Below are positions 47,585 through 58,820 of a DNA stretch of 64,000 nucleotides, one piece after another; positions within the stretch are counted from its first letter, which is position 1; each line of letters begins with the position of its first letter. The stretch is from Streptomyces sp. NBC_01216. GTDB taxonomy: Bacteria > Actinomycetota > Actinomycetes > Streptomycetales > Streptomycetaceae. A model generated the notes under the pieces. It was not told where the DNA came from. It saw nothing but the letters and a program-made list of their open reading frames with translations, and did not search any database. A program made the position numbers and the translations under genes. The stretch lies in the NCBI RefSeq assembly GCF_035994945.1, contig NZ_CP108677.1, forward strand, positions 1,984,001-2,048,000, read 5' to 3'.

Positions 47585-48850
47585 CTACCTGATCCACTCC
47601 GACCAGTCCATGTTCCAGCCGTTGAGACCGTTCTCCGGCTGGATCTGCTTGTCCCTGGAGTTCTTCACGATCACCACGTCGCCGATGATCGAGCGGTCGT
47701 AGAACCAGGCCGCGGGCGTGGAGCCGTCACCCGCGCCGCGCGTGTCGCGCAGGCCGACGCAGCCATGGCTGACGTTGGCCGAGCCGAAGGTGCCGGCGGA
47801 GGCCCAGTAGTTGCCGTGGACGAAGGTGCCCGAAGTGGACAGCCGCATCGCGTGCGGCACGTCCTTGATGTCGTACTCGCCCCCGAAGCCGACGGTGGCC
47901 CCGTTCATCCGGGTGACCTTGTACTTCTCGCTGATGACCATCTGCCCGTTGTAGGTGGTGGTCGACGGGGCGCCCGCGGTGATCGGCAGGGTCTTGATGA
48001 TCCGGCCGTCCCGCTCGATCTTCATCGTCTTGGCGGAGGCGTCCACGGTGGAGACCTGGCGGCGGCCGATGGTGAAGGAGATCGTCTTCTTCTGCTTGCC
48101 GTAGACGCCCGGCCGCCCCTCGACGCCGTCGAGATTGAGCTCGACGGTCACCTTGGTGCCCGAGGCCCAGTACCGCTCCGGGCGGAAGTCGAGGCGGTCG
48201 TTGCCGAACCAGTGGCCCTCGATCCGTACCGGCGGCTCCGCCGTCACCTTGATCGCCTTCTCGACGGCCTCGGTGTCGGTGATGCCCCGGGTGAAGTTGA
48301 CGGAGACCGGCATGCCGACGCCGACGGTCGAACCGTCCTCCGGCGTGTACTGGCCGATGAAGGTGTTCTTCGGTACGAGGGTGCTGAAGGTGGTGTCCTT
48401 GGCGGACTCACGGCCCGCGGAGTCCGTCGCGACCGCGTGCACCTTGTACTGGGTGGCGGCGGCCAGGTGGCCGACGGGCTGCCAGTCGGCCCCGTCCGCG
48501 GACAGCCTGCCCTCGATCTCGTTGCCCTTGGAGTCGGCGACGGTCACCGTGGTCAGCTTGCCCTGGTCCGCCGTCACCTTCAGAGCACCACTGGTGGCGA
48601 CGGCGTCCGCGCCGTCCTTCGGCGTGATCGTGACGACGGCCTGCGAGGCCGCGTTGTCCTGCTGCCCGCCGCCCAGCGACGAGGGGTCCTGCCCGTCCTT
48701 GCCCGCCCCGGCGGGGTCACCGCCTCCGCAGGCCGTGAGCGCCAGCAGCAACACCCCCACCGCGAGCGCCTGAAGGCGTCCCCCGCGCCGACGCGCCGGC
48801 CGCCCCGTGGTTCCGGCCGACGCCCCCGATATCGGCAGCCCCTTGACCAT
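47585..48850 (-). CDS. L,D-transpeptidase, lipoprotein (copy A)
   Basis: A 421-residue Ldt that makes 3-3 crosslinks in peptidoglycan. Lipoprotein signal with lipobox LALTAC, a Gly/Gln linker, two Ig-like domains (Ldt type of actinobacteria; VVTITPKDGADAV and STVGVGMPVSVNFTR), then the YkuD catalytic domain. The active-site motif is HGNYWA...GSANVSHGCVGLRD, with the catalytic Cys in SHGC. It ends in a C-terminal aromatic stretch NGWNMDWSEW. ATG at 48850 follows AGGGGAG. It is paralogous to the next gene upstream. Confidence 0.95.
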   Translation of the reverse strand: MVKGLPISGASAGTTGRPARRRGGRLQALAVGVLLLALTACGGGDPAGAGKDGQDPSSLGGGQQDNAASQAVVTITPKDGADAVATSGALKVTADQGKLTTVTVADSKGNEIEGRLSADGADWQPVGHLAAATQYKVHAVATDSAGRESAKDTTFSTLVPKNTFIGQYTPEDGSTVGVGMPVSVNFTRGITDTEAVEKAIKVTAEPPVRIEGHWFGNDRLDFRPERYWASGTKVTVELNLDGVEGRPGVYGKQKKTISFTIGRRQVSTVDASAKTMKIERDGRIIKTLPITAGAPSTTTYNGQMVISEKYKVTRMNGATVGFGGEYDIKDVPHAMRLSTSGTFVHGNYWASAGTFGSANVSHGCVGLRDTRGAGDGSTPAAWFYDRSIIGDVVIVKNSRDKQIQPENGLNGWNMDWSEWIR

Positions 48851-49033
48851 GGTCGTCTCCCCTCGCACGGCCTGGCCACGCCACGCCCGCACCCCCGCGC
48901 GGCGATCCGCGCACACGGAGTTAGACAATCACACCGCCGGACACGAAAGATCCTCGTGAATGTCACCGTTCAGTCCCAGTTGTGCCCGGGAGTCGCGCGG
49001 ACGACGCAGGCCGGCGAGGGGAGTGCGCCGGGC

Positions 49034-50263
49034 TCAGCGCAGCAGGGAGCCGGCCTTCCACTGCGCCCAGTCCATGTTCCAGCCTCCCAGTCCGTTGTCG
49101 GGAGCCACCTTCCGGTCGCGGGAGTTGACCACCTCCACCACGTCGCCGATGAGCGTACGGTCGAAGAACCAGCCCGCCGGCGAGTCGGGGTTGCCGCCCT
49201 TGTCGTCCCGCAGCCCCACGCAGCCGTGGCTCACGTTGGCGGAACCGAAGGTGGACTCGTCGGCCCAGTAGTTGCCGTGCAGGAAGGTGCCGGAGTCGGT
49301 GAGGCGCATCGCGTGCGGCACGTCCTTGATGTCGTACTCGCCGCCGAAACCGACCGTGCGTCCGTCCATCCGCGTGACGTCGTACAGCTCGGTGACCACC
49401 ATCTTGCCGTTGTACGTCGTGGTCTTCGGCGCCCCGGCCGTGATCGGCACGGTCGCGAGCACCTCGCCGTCCCGGCGCACCACCATGGTGTGCTCGGCGG
49501 CGTCGACCACGGACACCTGGGAGCGGCCGATGGTGAACCCGACGCGCTTGTCCTGGATCCCGTAGACGCCCCGCGCGCCCTCCACGTCCCGCAGGCGCAG
49601 GTCGACGGTGACCTCCGTGCCGGGCTTCCAGAACTCGGCGGGCCTGAAGTCGAGGCGTTCCTTGCCGAACCAGTGGCCGGCCACCTCCACCGGCGGGTCG
49701 GAGGTGACGCGGATGGCCCGTTCGACGGCCTCCCTGTTCTCGATCGGCCGGTTGAAACCGAAGGACACGATCATTCCGGTGCCGACCGTGGAACGGTTCT
49801 CCGGCTTGAAGTAGCCGATGAAGCGCCGCTCGGGGACGACCGTGGTGAACGTGGTGTGCCGGGCGGAGCGCCGGCCGTGCCCGTCGAGCGCGACCACGTC
49901 GACGCTGTACTTGGCGGACAGCGCGAGCCGTACGCCGGCGCCGGGCCGCCAGCGCAGCCCGTCCGCGCTGATCTCGCCGGCCACCTCCGCCCGCTGGGCG
50001 TCCTCCACCCGCGCCACCGTCACCCGTTCGAGCCGGCCGCTGTCGACGCTCACCTCGATGGGACCGTCGGCGGGCACGGCCCGGCTGCCGTCCCGCGGGC
50101 TGACCCGGATGACGTCGCCGGGTGCCCGCGCCTTCCCCGGGAGCGATACGCCGGCACCGCCGCCGTCGTCCTTCTCGGTGCAGCCCACCAGGCCGGCCAC
50201 CAGTCCCGCCGCCGCCAAGGCGAGCACCGCACCGGCCCTCGCCCGCTTCAGTACGTGTTTCAC
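49034..50263 (-). CDS. L,D-transpeptidase, lipoprotein (copy B)
   Basis: A 409-residue paralogue of copy A. Lipobox ending LVAGLVGC, two Ig-like domains (STVGTGMIVSFGFNRPI) and a YkuD domain with HGNYWADESTFGSANVSHGC and the catalytic Cys. The C-terminus GGWNMDWAQWKAG matches copy A's. GTG at 50263 starts the signal peptide (VKHVLKRARAG). The gene is divergent from glgX with 169 bases between. The tandem pair points to a duplication specialised for different conditions or crosslinking sites. Confidence 0.95.
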   Translation of the reverse strand: MKHVLKRARAGAVLALAAAGLVAGLVGCTEKDDGGGAGVSLPGKARAPGDVIRVSPRDGSRAVPADGPIEVSVDSGRLERVTVARVEDAQRAEVAGEISADGLRWRPGAGVRLALSAKYSVDVVALDGHGRRSARHTTFTTVVPERRFIGYFKPENRSTVGTGMIVSFGFNRPIENREAVERAIRVTSDPPVEVAGHWFGKERLDFRPAEFWKPGTEVTVDLRLRDVEGARGVYGIQDKRVGFTIGRSQVSVVDAAEHTMVVRRDGEVLATVPITAGAPKTTTYNGKMVVTELYDVTRMDGRTVGFGGEYDIKDVPHAMRLTDSGTFLHGNYWADESTFGSANVSHGCVGLRDDKGGNPDSPAGWFFDRTLIGDVVEVVNSRDRKVAPDNGLGGWNMDWAQWKAGSLLR

Positions 50264-50432
50264 GCCCGGCCCAACGACGGCCCCCCTCCAGGGGAAACGT
50301 CCGCGCGGGTCATGTTGGGAGTGCGGTACTCCGGGCAGAACAGGTGGGAGGACCACGTGCGGGAAGCCGCGGCCGGGACGCCGCACGCCTTCTTCGGGCA
50401 CGGGGCCCGACGAGCCGCGGGAGGCAGGACAG

Positions 50433-52667
<2,235 letters not shown>

Positions 52668-52673
52668 GGCCGG

Positions 52674-53783
52674 TCAGTACCCCGTGGCACTGACGGCGCA
52701 GGTGAAGTCGCCGTAGGCCCGGTGGTCGCTCCCGGGGGAGTATCCGGTCTGGGACGAGCCGATGGTGAGGAAGGTGTTGCGGGGCTTGGCCCGCGCGGTC
52801 CACGCGACGGGGGCCGCGGCGAACCGGGCCTCGCGCTTCTTCTCCGCCTCGGACTCGGCGAAGTCGACTCTCGGCTCCTTCCGGGAGGTCGTGTCGACCC
52901 GGACCCGACCGAAGACCCGCAGGTCGTGGTCGCGGTCGCAGTCGACCGGGCGGACCAGACCGTGGGAGCCTAGTCCGGTGTCCCGGGAGGCGCAGGCGCC
53001 GGGCTTCATCGCCGTCAGCTCGGTGAGCAGCTTCTCGGTGTCCTGCGCGCCGGCGGCGACCTGTTGCGGTACCGCGTCGCCGAAGTCGGTGAGGGTGTAG
53101 GCGGCCGTCAGCTCGGTGACCTCCCGCAGCGCTCCCTCCTGGTGCAGGACCTCGAGCAGCGGGGCGAAGTCGGCCGTTGCCTCCACGAGCCGGCCTTCGG
53201 CGTCGAGACGGACGTTCAGGGACAGGGGCGTGTGGGCTTGTTCGTCCGTGAGGCCGTCGAAGCCCGCCCCTTCCGGCAGGACGACGGCCGCCGTTCGCGC
53301 CGAGACGGTCAGCTCGTAGCGCCGGCTGCCGTCCTCGCCCACGACCGGCTCCTTCTCGGCCCGGCCCGCCCTGTCGACCACGTCGGCCAGGGTGCCGCCG
53401 TACGGAACACGGTCGCCCGACCGGTACAGCACCCCCGCCGCCTTCTCGGCGAACTCGGACGAGCCGGACGCGGAGTAGCGCAGCCAGTCGCCGCCCCGGG
53501 TGAGGAAGGCGACGTCGCTGCCCGCCACCTCGTAGACCTCCCTGCCCCGTCCGGTCGGCGCGTCCAGCTTCTCGGCCAGTTCGTCCGGGGCGCCCGACGG
53601 AAGGGTGAGGACCCGCTCGGCGTGAGCGGTGTGACGCGCGTCGTCCTGGGCCCCGGTCGTGAGGTCCTCGACGGCGCCGTGGCTCGTGCGGTAGGACAGG
53701 ACGTACCGAAAGCGGGCGTTGCCGCCGGCCTCGGTCGCCTTGCGCGAGGCGCTCATCTGGTCCGCGAGCTTCTTGCCGTACAA
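52674..53783 (-). CDS. Lipoprotein-like protein of unknown function with a damaged 5' end
   Basis: A frame of about 369 residues with no recognised domain; late cysteines (GACASRD, PVDCDRD and DFTCAVS) and a mostly polar sequence suggest a secreted protein. The frame continues upstream of TTG at 53783 with a good lipoprotein signal (ALGAALLLGAAAC) encoded to about 53873, but no start codon precedes it: an in-frame TGA lies at 53874-53876. A GTG one base over (53877) begins the other frame. Removing one C from AATCCGG would restore an intact lipoprotein. Either the 5' end is frameshifted or translation starts at TTG without a signal. Confidence 0.6.
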   Translation of the reverse strand: MYGKKLADQMSASRKATEAGGNARFRYVLSYRTSHGAVEDLTTGAQDDARHTAHAERVLTLPSGAPDELAEKLDAPTGRGREVYEVAGSDVAFLTRGGDWLRYSASGSSEFAEKAAGVLYRSGDRVPYGGTLADVVDRAGRAEKEPVVGEDGSRRYELTVSARTAAVVLPEGAGFDGLTDEQAHTPLSLNVRLDAEGRLVEATADFAPLLEVLHQEGALREVTELTAAYTLTDFGDAVPQQVAAGAQDTEKLLTELTAMKPGACASRDTGLGSHGLVRPVDCDRDHDLRVFGRVRVDTTSRKEPRVDFAESEAEKKREARFAAAPVAWTARAKPRNTFLTIGSSQTGYSPGSDHRAYGDFTCAVSATGY

Positions 53784-54147
53784 GGGGTGCGCGGCGGGCT
53801 CGTCCGGACCGCCGCCCGTTCCGCACGCCGCCGCCCCCAGCAGCAGCGCCGCGCCGAGCGCCGCGCTCCGGATTCACCTGTTCGCCATACCGCCCCCCCC
53901 ACTCTTGCTACATCCGTTCGAACCGGAGATGCTATGGGGCCGCCTGGACGGACCCCGCACCGGCGTCCCGTCACCGCGGCGCGGCGCGCCGTCACCGTGG
54001 GCCGGGACGAGACCCTCCCCGGCGGGGGACCGCCCCCGAGGCCCCGGTGCGCGCCTCCGGCCCGCGCGTCCCTCCGCCGCGGCACGGGTCGGGGCGGCGG
54101 GAAAACCGGATGTGGGGTGTCAGGGGTGAACTCTAGGATCGGCCCTG

Positions 54148-56067
54148 ATGCCCGGAGAACGAGAAGTCGTCAGGAAGTCCCCGCAACGCTCGGCCGTGCG
54201 CACGCTGTCACGGCTGTGGCCCTACGTGCGGCCGGTGCGGGCGCGGTGGTTCGCCGCCGCCGTCGTCGCGGTCGTCGCCTCGTGCCTGTCCCTCGTCATC
54301 CCGCTCGTCCTCAAGTGGATGGTGGACGGCCCCGTCGCCGACGGCGACCCGGGAGGGGTGTGGCTCGGCGCCCTGTACCTGCTGCTGCTGGGTCTCACGG
54401 AGGCGGCGCTCTTCGGCTTCCGGCGCTGGCTGGTGGCCCGCCCCCTGGCCGGTGTCGAGGCGGGGATGCGCGCCGACCTGTACCGGCACCTCCAGCGGCT
54501 GCCGATCGCCTTCCACGACCGGTGGGCCTCCGGGCAGCTGCTCTCACGCGGCACCACCGACCTGATGCTGGTGCGGATGTTCCTGGCCTTCCCCCTGACG
54601 TTCCTGCTGGTCAACTCCGTCACCATCCTGGCCGGCTACGTCCTGCTGCTCGGCCAGGACTGGACGCTCGGTCTGGTCCTGCTCACGCCCGTCGTGCCGC
54701 TGGTGATCCTCTGTTCCGTCTTCGAGAACCGGTACGCGGTCGTCGCCCGCCGGTCCCAGGACCAGGTCGGTGATCTGACCACGGTCGTGGAGGAGAGCGT
54801 GCTGGGCATCCGGATCGTCAAGGGGTTCGGCCGCCACCGCAGCCAGGCACGCGCCTTCCGGTCGCTGGCCGAGCGGCTGCGCGGCACGGAGCTGGGCAAG
54901 GCCCGGCTGCTGGCCGGGATCTGGGCGCTCATCACCCTCGTACCCGAGCTGGCCATCGGTGCCGCGCTCGTCCTCGGGGTGGTGCGGGTCGCCGACGGTG
55001 ACCTCTCCGCGGGGACCCTGGTCGCCTTCCTGTCGACCGTGCTCGCGCTCCGCTGGCCGGTGGAGTCGATCGGCTTCCTGCTGGCGATGAGCCAGGAGGC
55101 GGCGACGGCGACGGAGCGCTACTTCGAGGTGATGGACGAGCCCGGGGAGTCCTCGGGGGCGGTCCCCTCGGCACGGCCCCGGGGCCCCGGCGGGGAGCCG
55201 TCCCCGGCCCGGGACGGCATGCGCTTCGAGAACGTCTCGTTCCGCTATCCGGACTCCCCCGCCGACGCGCCCGCCGTGCTCGACCGGATCGATCTGCACG
55301 TCCGGCCCGGTGAGACCCTGGCGTTGGTCGGCGGGACAGGCTCCGGCAAGACGACGCTCACCGCGCTCGTCCCCCGGCTGCACGAGGTGACCGGGGGCCG
55401 TGTCCTCCTCGACGGCGAGGACATCACGCTCATGGCGCGCGAACGGCTCCGCGAACTGGTGTCGGTCGCCTTCGAGGAACCGACGCTCTTCTCGGCGAGC
55501 GTCGGCGAGAACGTCCTGATGGGCGCGGGACCCGGGCACGGTGAGCCCGAGCTGCGGCGGGCACTCGGCGTGGCCCAGGCCGAGCGTTTCGTCGACGCGC
55601 TGCCCCAGGGCCCGGCCACCCAGGTCGGCGAGCAGGGACTGAGCCTGTCCGGCGGCCAGCGCCAGCGTCTGGCGCTGGCGCGGGCGGTCGTCGGCCGGCC
55701 CCGTTTCCTGGTGCTGGACGATCCGCTCTCGGCCCTGGACGTCCACACCGAGGCACTGGTGGAGGCCGCGCTGCGCGAGGTCCTGCGCGACACGACGGCC
55801 CTGGTGGTGGCGCACCGCCCGTCGACGGTCATGCTCGCCGACCGGGTGGCGCTCCTGTCGGGGGGCCGGATCGCGGCGGTGGGCACGCACCACGAACTAC
55901 TGCGGAGCAGTACCGAGTACGCCTGGCTGATGTCGGGCGCGGAGCGAGGGCCCGCCGACCGGGACCCGCGCGAGGCGAGACCCGCCGGAGGCACGGCGGA
56001 GACCGCGGAGACCGCGGACGGGCAGGACCTCAGGGGCCGGGGGCAGGAAAGGGAGCGGCATCGATGA
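54148..56067 (+). CDS. ABC exporter half-transporter A (degenerate catalytic site)
   Basis: A 639-residue half-exporter with six membrane helices (residues ~28-320), then an ATPase domain with Walker A GGTGSGKTT (~396), signature LSGGQRQRLALARAV (~500), and Walker B LVLDDPLSALD (~523). The glutamate after Walker B is Asp here, as in the degenerate site of heterodimeric exporters. Its stop overlaps the start of half-transporter B (ATGA), so the two form one heterodimer. Substrate (drug, lipid or peptide) unknown. It is divergent from the lipoprotein gene. Confidence 0.93.
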   Translation: MPGEREVVRKSPQRSAVRTLSRLWPYVRPVRARWFAAAVVAVVASCLSLVIPLVLKWMVDGPVADGDPGGVWLGALYLLLLGLTEAALFGFRRWLVARPLAGVEAGMRADLYRHLQRLPIAFHDRWASGQLLSRGTTDLMLVRMFLAFPLTFLLVNSVTILAGYVLLLGQDWTLGLVLLTPVVPLVILCSVFENRYAVVARRSQDQVGDLTTVVEESVLGIRIVKGFGRHRSQARAFRSLAERLRGTELGKARLLAGIWALITLVPELAIGAALVLGVVRVADGDLSAGTLVAFLSTVLALRWPVESIGFLLAMSQEAATATERYFEVMDEPGESSGAVPSARPRGPGGEPSPARDGMRFENVSFRYPDSPADAPAVLDRIDLHVRPGETLALVGGTGSGKTTLTALVPRLHEVTGGRVLLDGEDITLMARERLRELVSVAFEEPTLFSASVGENVLMGAGPGHGEPELRRALGVAQAERFVDALPQGPATQVGEQGLSLSGGQRQRLALARAVVGRPRFLVLDDPLSALDVHTEALVEAALREVLRDTTALVVAHRPSTVMLADRVALLSGGRIAAVGTHHELLRSSTEYAWLMSGAERGPADRDPREARPAGGTAETAETADGQDLRGRGQERERHR

Positions 56068-58070
56068 CGGATCCGACGACCGCGACGCCGGGGGCGACGG
56101 CACCGGGCGGCCACGCGCCCGGCACCGAGGGGCCCCCGGCCGCCCCGCCGGCGGACGGCACCGCGTCGGGTGCCACGGCCACGAAGGCCGGTGTTCCGGA
56201 GTCCGTCTCCCCCGCGCAGGCCGCCGCCGCGCCGCCGGGGCACCCGCCCGCGCAGGGCGGGGATTCCGGGGGTTCCGGGGACCCGTTCGACCGCGACGAC
56301 CTGCCGTCGGCGGCCGGTGCCACCGGGGCCCTGCTGCGCTCCCTGCTCTCCGCGCACCGTGCGCGGGTGGTCGTCGCCGCGCTCCTGCTGCTGCTCCAGC
56401 AGGCCGCCGTCCAGACCGGGCCGCTGCTCGTCGCGTACGCCATCGACCGCGGCGTACCCGCCTTCCGCGCCGGGGACCACGGGCCGGTCGTGGCCGTCGC
56501 CGTCGGCTACCTGCTGTGCGCGGCGGGCGCCGGACTGCTGCAGTACGCCTTCGTCCGCGCCGCCGCCCGGATCAACCAGGACGTGCTGCTCGACCTGCGG
56601 GGCCGGATCTTCCGGCACGCCCAGGCGCTCAGCGTCGACTTCCACGAGCGGTACACCTCCGGGCGGCTCATCTCCCGTTCCACCACCGACGTGGAGTCGC
56701 TGCGCGAACTCCTCTCCGAGGGGCTGCAGGAGCTGATCGGCGTCGTCCTCGCCTTCGTCTACATCTCGGCGATGCTGCTCTGGCTGGATCTGGGCATCGG
56801 TGCCGTGGCCGTCGCCTCGTTCGCACCGCTGTACCTGCTGGTCCGGCGCTACCAGCGGCGCGCGTCCGTCGTCTTCGACGAGCGGTCCACGGCCATCGCC
56901 GGCGTGATCGTGAAGTTCGCCGAGACGATGAACGGTATCCGGCCGGTCCGTGCCTTCCGGCGGGAGCGGGCCAACGACAGCGAGTTCGCGGCCCTCAACC
57001 ACCGGCACGAGCGGAGCAACGGCGACGCCCTGCTGGAGATGGCCCGGTACGTCGTCGGCTCCCGGCTCGTCGCGAACACCGCGGTGGCCGGCATGTGTCT
57101 GTGGGGCGCGTACCGGGTGGCGGGCGGCACGCTGGCGCTCGGCGTCCTGGCGGCGGCGGTGCTGTACATGCGCCGGCTGTACGACCCGATCGACCGGCTC
57201 GGGATGTTCCTCAACTCGTACCAGTCGGCCGCCGCCTCCCTCGGCAAGATCGCCGGTCTGCTGGCCCAGGAGCCGGGCGTTCCCGAGGCCGTCGCGCCGC
57301 GCCCGCTGCCGGCGGCCCGGCCGGGTGTCCCGGGCCGCGAGGTCACCTTCGAGGGGGTGCGGTTCGCCTACCGGACGGGCGGCGAGGTGCTGCCCCGCTT
57401 CGACCTGACGATCCCGGCGGGCCAGACGGTCGCGGTCGTCGGGTCGACGGGTGCGGGCAAGTCGACGCTCGCCAAGCTCCTCGCCCGCTTCTACGACCCG
57501 ACGGAGGGGCGGGTGCTGCTCGACGGGGTCGACCTCGCCGAACTCGCCACGCCCGAACTGCGGCGGGGCGTGGTCATGGTGACCCAGGAGGCGTTCCTGT
57601 TCTCCGGCACGGTCGCCGAGAACATCGCCATCGGCCGGCCGGAGGCGACGCGGGAGGAGATCGTGCTCGCGGCCAAGGCGATCGGCGCGCACGACTTCAT
57701 CGAGGGGCTCCCGGACGGGTACGACACGGACGTCCGGAAGCGCGGCGGCCGGATCTCGGCGGGGCAGCGTCAGTTGGTGGCCTTCGCGCGGGCACTGCTG
57801 GCCGATCCGGCGGTCCTCATCCTGGACGAGGCGACCAGTTCACTGGACGTGCCGGGAGAACGGGCCGTGCAGCGGGCCATGGACACGGTTCTGTCGGGGC
57901 GGACGGCCGTGGTGATCGCCCACCGCCTCTCGACGGTGGAGATCGCGGACCGGGTACTGGTGATGGAGTCGGGCCGCGTGGTGGAGGACGGCACTCCGGC
58001 CGAACTCGTGGGCGGCGAGGGCCGCTTCGCGACGCTCCATCGCGCCTGGCGTGACAGCCTGGTCGGTTGA
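56064..58070 (+). CDS. ABC exporter half-transporter B
   Basis: A 668-residue half-exporter with a Pro/Ala/Gly-rich, probably disordered N-terminal extension of about 80 residues, six membrane helices, and an ATPase domain with Walker A GSTGAGKST (~460), signature ISAGQRQLVAFARAL (~563) and Walker B LILDEATSSLD (~587), where the catalytic Glu is present. The signature starts ISAGQ instead of LSGGQ, so the asymmetry between the two sites is mutual. ATG overlaps the upstream stop. The long extension is unusual for the family. Confidence 0.94.
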   Translation: MTDPTTATPGATAPGGHAPGTEGPPAAPPADGTASGATATKAGVPESVSPAQAAAAPPGHPPAQGGDSGGSGDPFDRDDLPSAAGATGALLRSLLSAHRARVVVAALLLLLQQAAVQTGPLLVAYAIDRGVPAFRAGDHGPVVAVAVGYLLCAAGAGLLQYAFVRAAARINQDVLLDLRGRIFRHAQALSVDFHERYTSGRLISRSTTDVESLRELLSEGLQELIGVVLAFVYISAMLLWLDLGIGAVAVASFAPLYLLVRRYQRRASVVFDERSTAIAGVIVKFAETMNGIRPVRAFRRERANDSEFAALNHRHERSNGDALLEMARYVVGSRLVANTAVAGMCLWGAYRVAGGTLALGVLAAAVLYMRRLYDPIDRLGMFLNSYQSAAASLGKIAGLLAQEPGVPEAVAPRPLPAARPGVPGREVTFEGVRFAYRTGGEVLPRFDLTIPAGQTVAVVGSTGAGKSTLAKLLARFYDPTEGRVLLDGVDLAELATPELRRGVVMVTQEAFLFSGTVAENIAIGRPEATREEIVLAAKAIGAHDFIEGLPDGYDTDVRKRGGRISAGQRQLVAFARALLADPAVLILDEATSSLDVPGERAVQRAMDTVLSGRTAVVIAHRLSTVEIADRVLVMESGRVVEDGTPAELVGGEGRFATLHRAWRDSLVG

Positions 58071-58820
58071 CGGCCCCGCCGCGCCCCTCCCCCGGCTCCT
58101 CGGCAGGCCCCGGCGCCCCGCGCCCGGGGGTGCGTGGTGCCGCGTCCGGGGGTGCCCTGGCCACCCGGGCCCCCGCGGTCTGTCTCACACTGCGAGACGG
58201 TCACGACCGCATCCGGGAGGCACTGCGCCTGCGCGGAGCGCGGGGGCGGGCCGGGGCCGCGCATCGTTCGCCGGCGTCCCGGCGCGCCCCCGGGAGCCGC
58301 CACCCGGGGGACGGCGGACGCCGGGCGCCCCGGGTGGCGGGCGACGGCGGACGCGACGATCCGTCCGCCCGCCCGGGGACGGAGCACGGTGGCGGACCTG
58401 GGGAAGCGGCCGCCGTCCGGGCGGCGGCGTCCCGGGCGGCGGGGGGACGGTCGGGAACGAGCCACGCCCCGAGGGGCCACCCGGGGCCGGTTCGACGCGG
58501 CCCGCGGACGGCGCTCGCGGGGTGCGGACGGGGGTCGAGCCCGGACAGCTCCTTCGAATCCGGTCATGGGCGAACGTCCGGCGGCAGCGCGGTCAAGATC
58601 GGGGAAACGTCCGCTTAACGAACCCGATCTTTCAGGCACCGGACGATTTCCAGCCAACTTGTTGACGCGGTCCTGACAGGTGCCCGTCATGGCTGCCACT
58701 CTCTGTCCGGTTGCTCGCACCACCGTTCGTGCCTCACAAGTACGCGTTTCGAAGCTCTGTTTGCTCTGCCCGGCCGGGCCCACCCAGTCGGCCGGTACCC
58801 CCCTCGCAAAAGGAGTTCGC
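58071..58820. other. Long intergenic region upstream of the metalloprotease
   Basis: 750 bases without a credible gene. The first 500 are very GC-rich with short direct repeats (GTCCGGGGGTG twice). An operator-like palindrome lies at 58182-58198. From about 58600 the GC content falls, and the protease promoter must lie there; TTGACG near 58663 is a candidate -35 box. Confidence 0.5.
58182..58198. promoter_or_regulatory. Operator-like imperfect palindrome
   Basis: GTCTCACACTGCGAGAC, GTCTC/GAGAC arms around a near-symmetric centre. It is about 110 bases beyond the ABC exporter stop and 620 before the protease start, so its target is unclear. It resembles IclR-type operator sequences. Confidence 0.35.

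Noticed and set aside
58051..58665. Possible gene in the 750-base gap
   Set aside because: All frames here are Arg/Pro/Gly-rich with no start signals or motifs.
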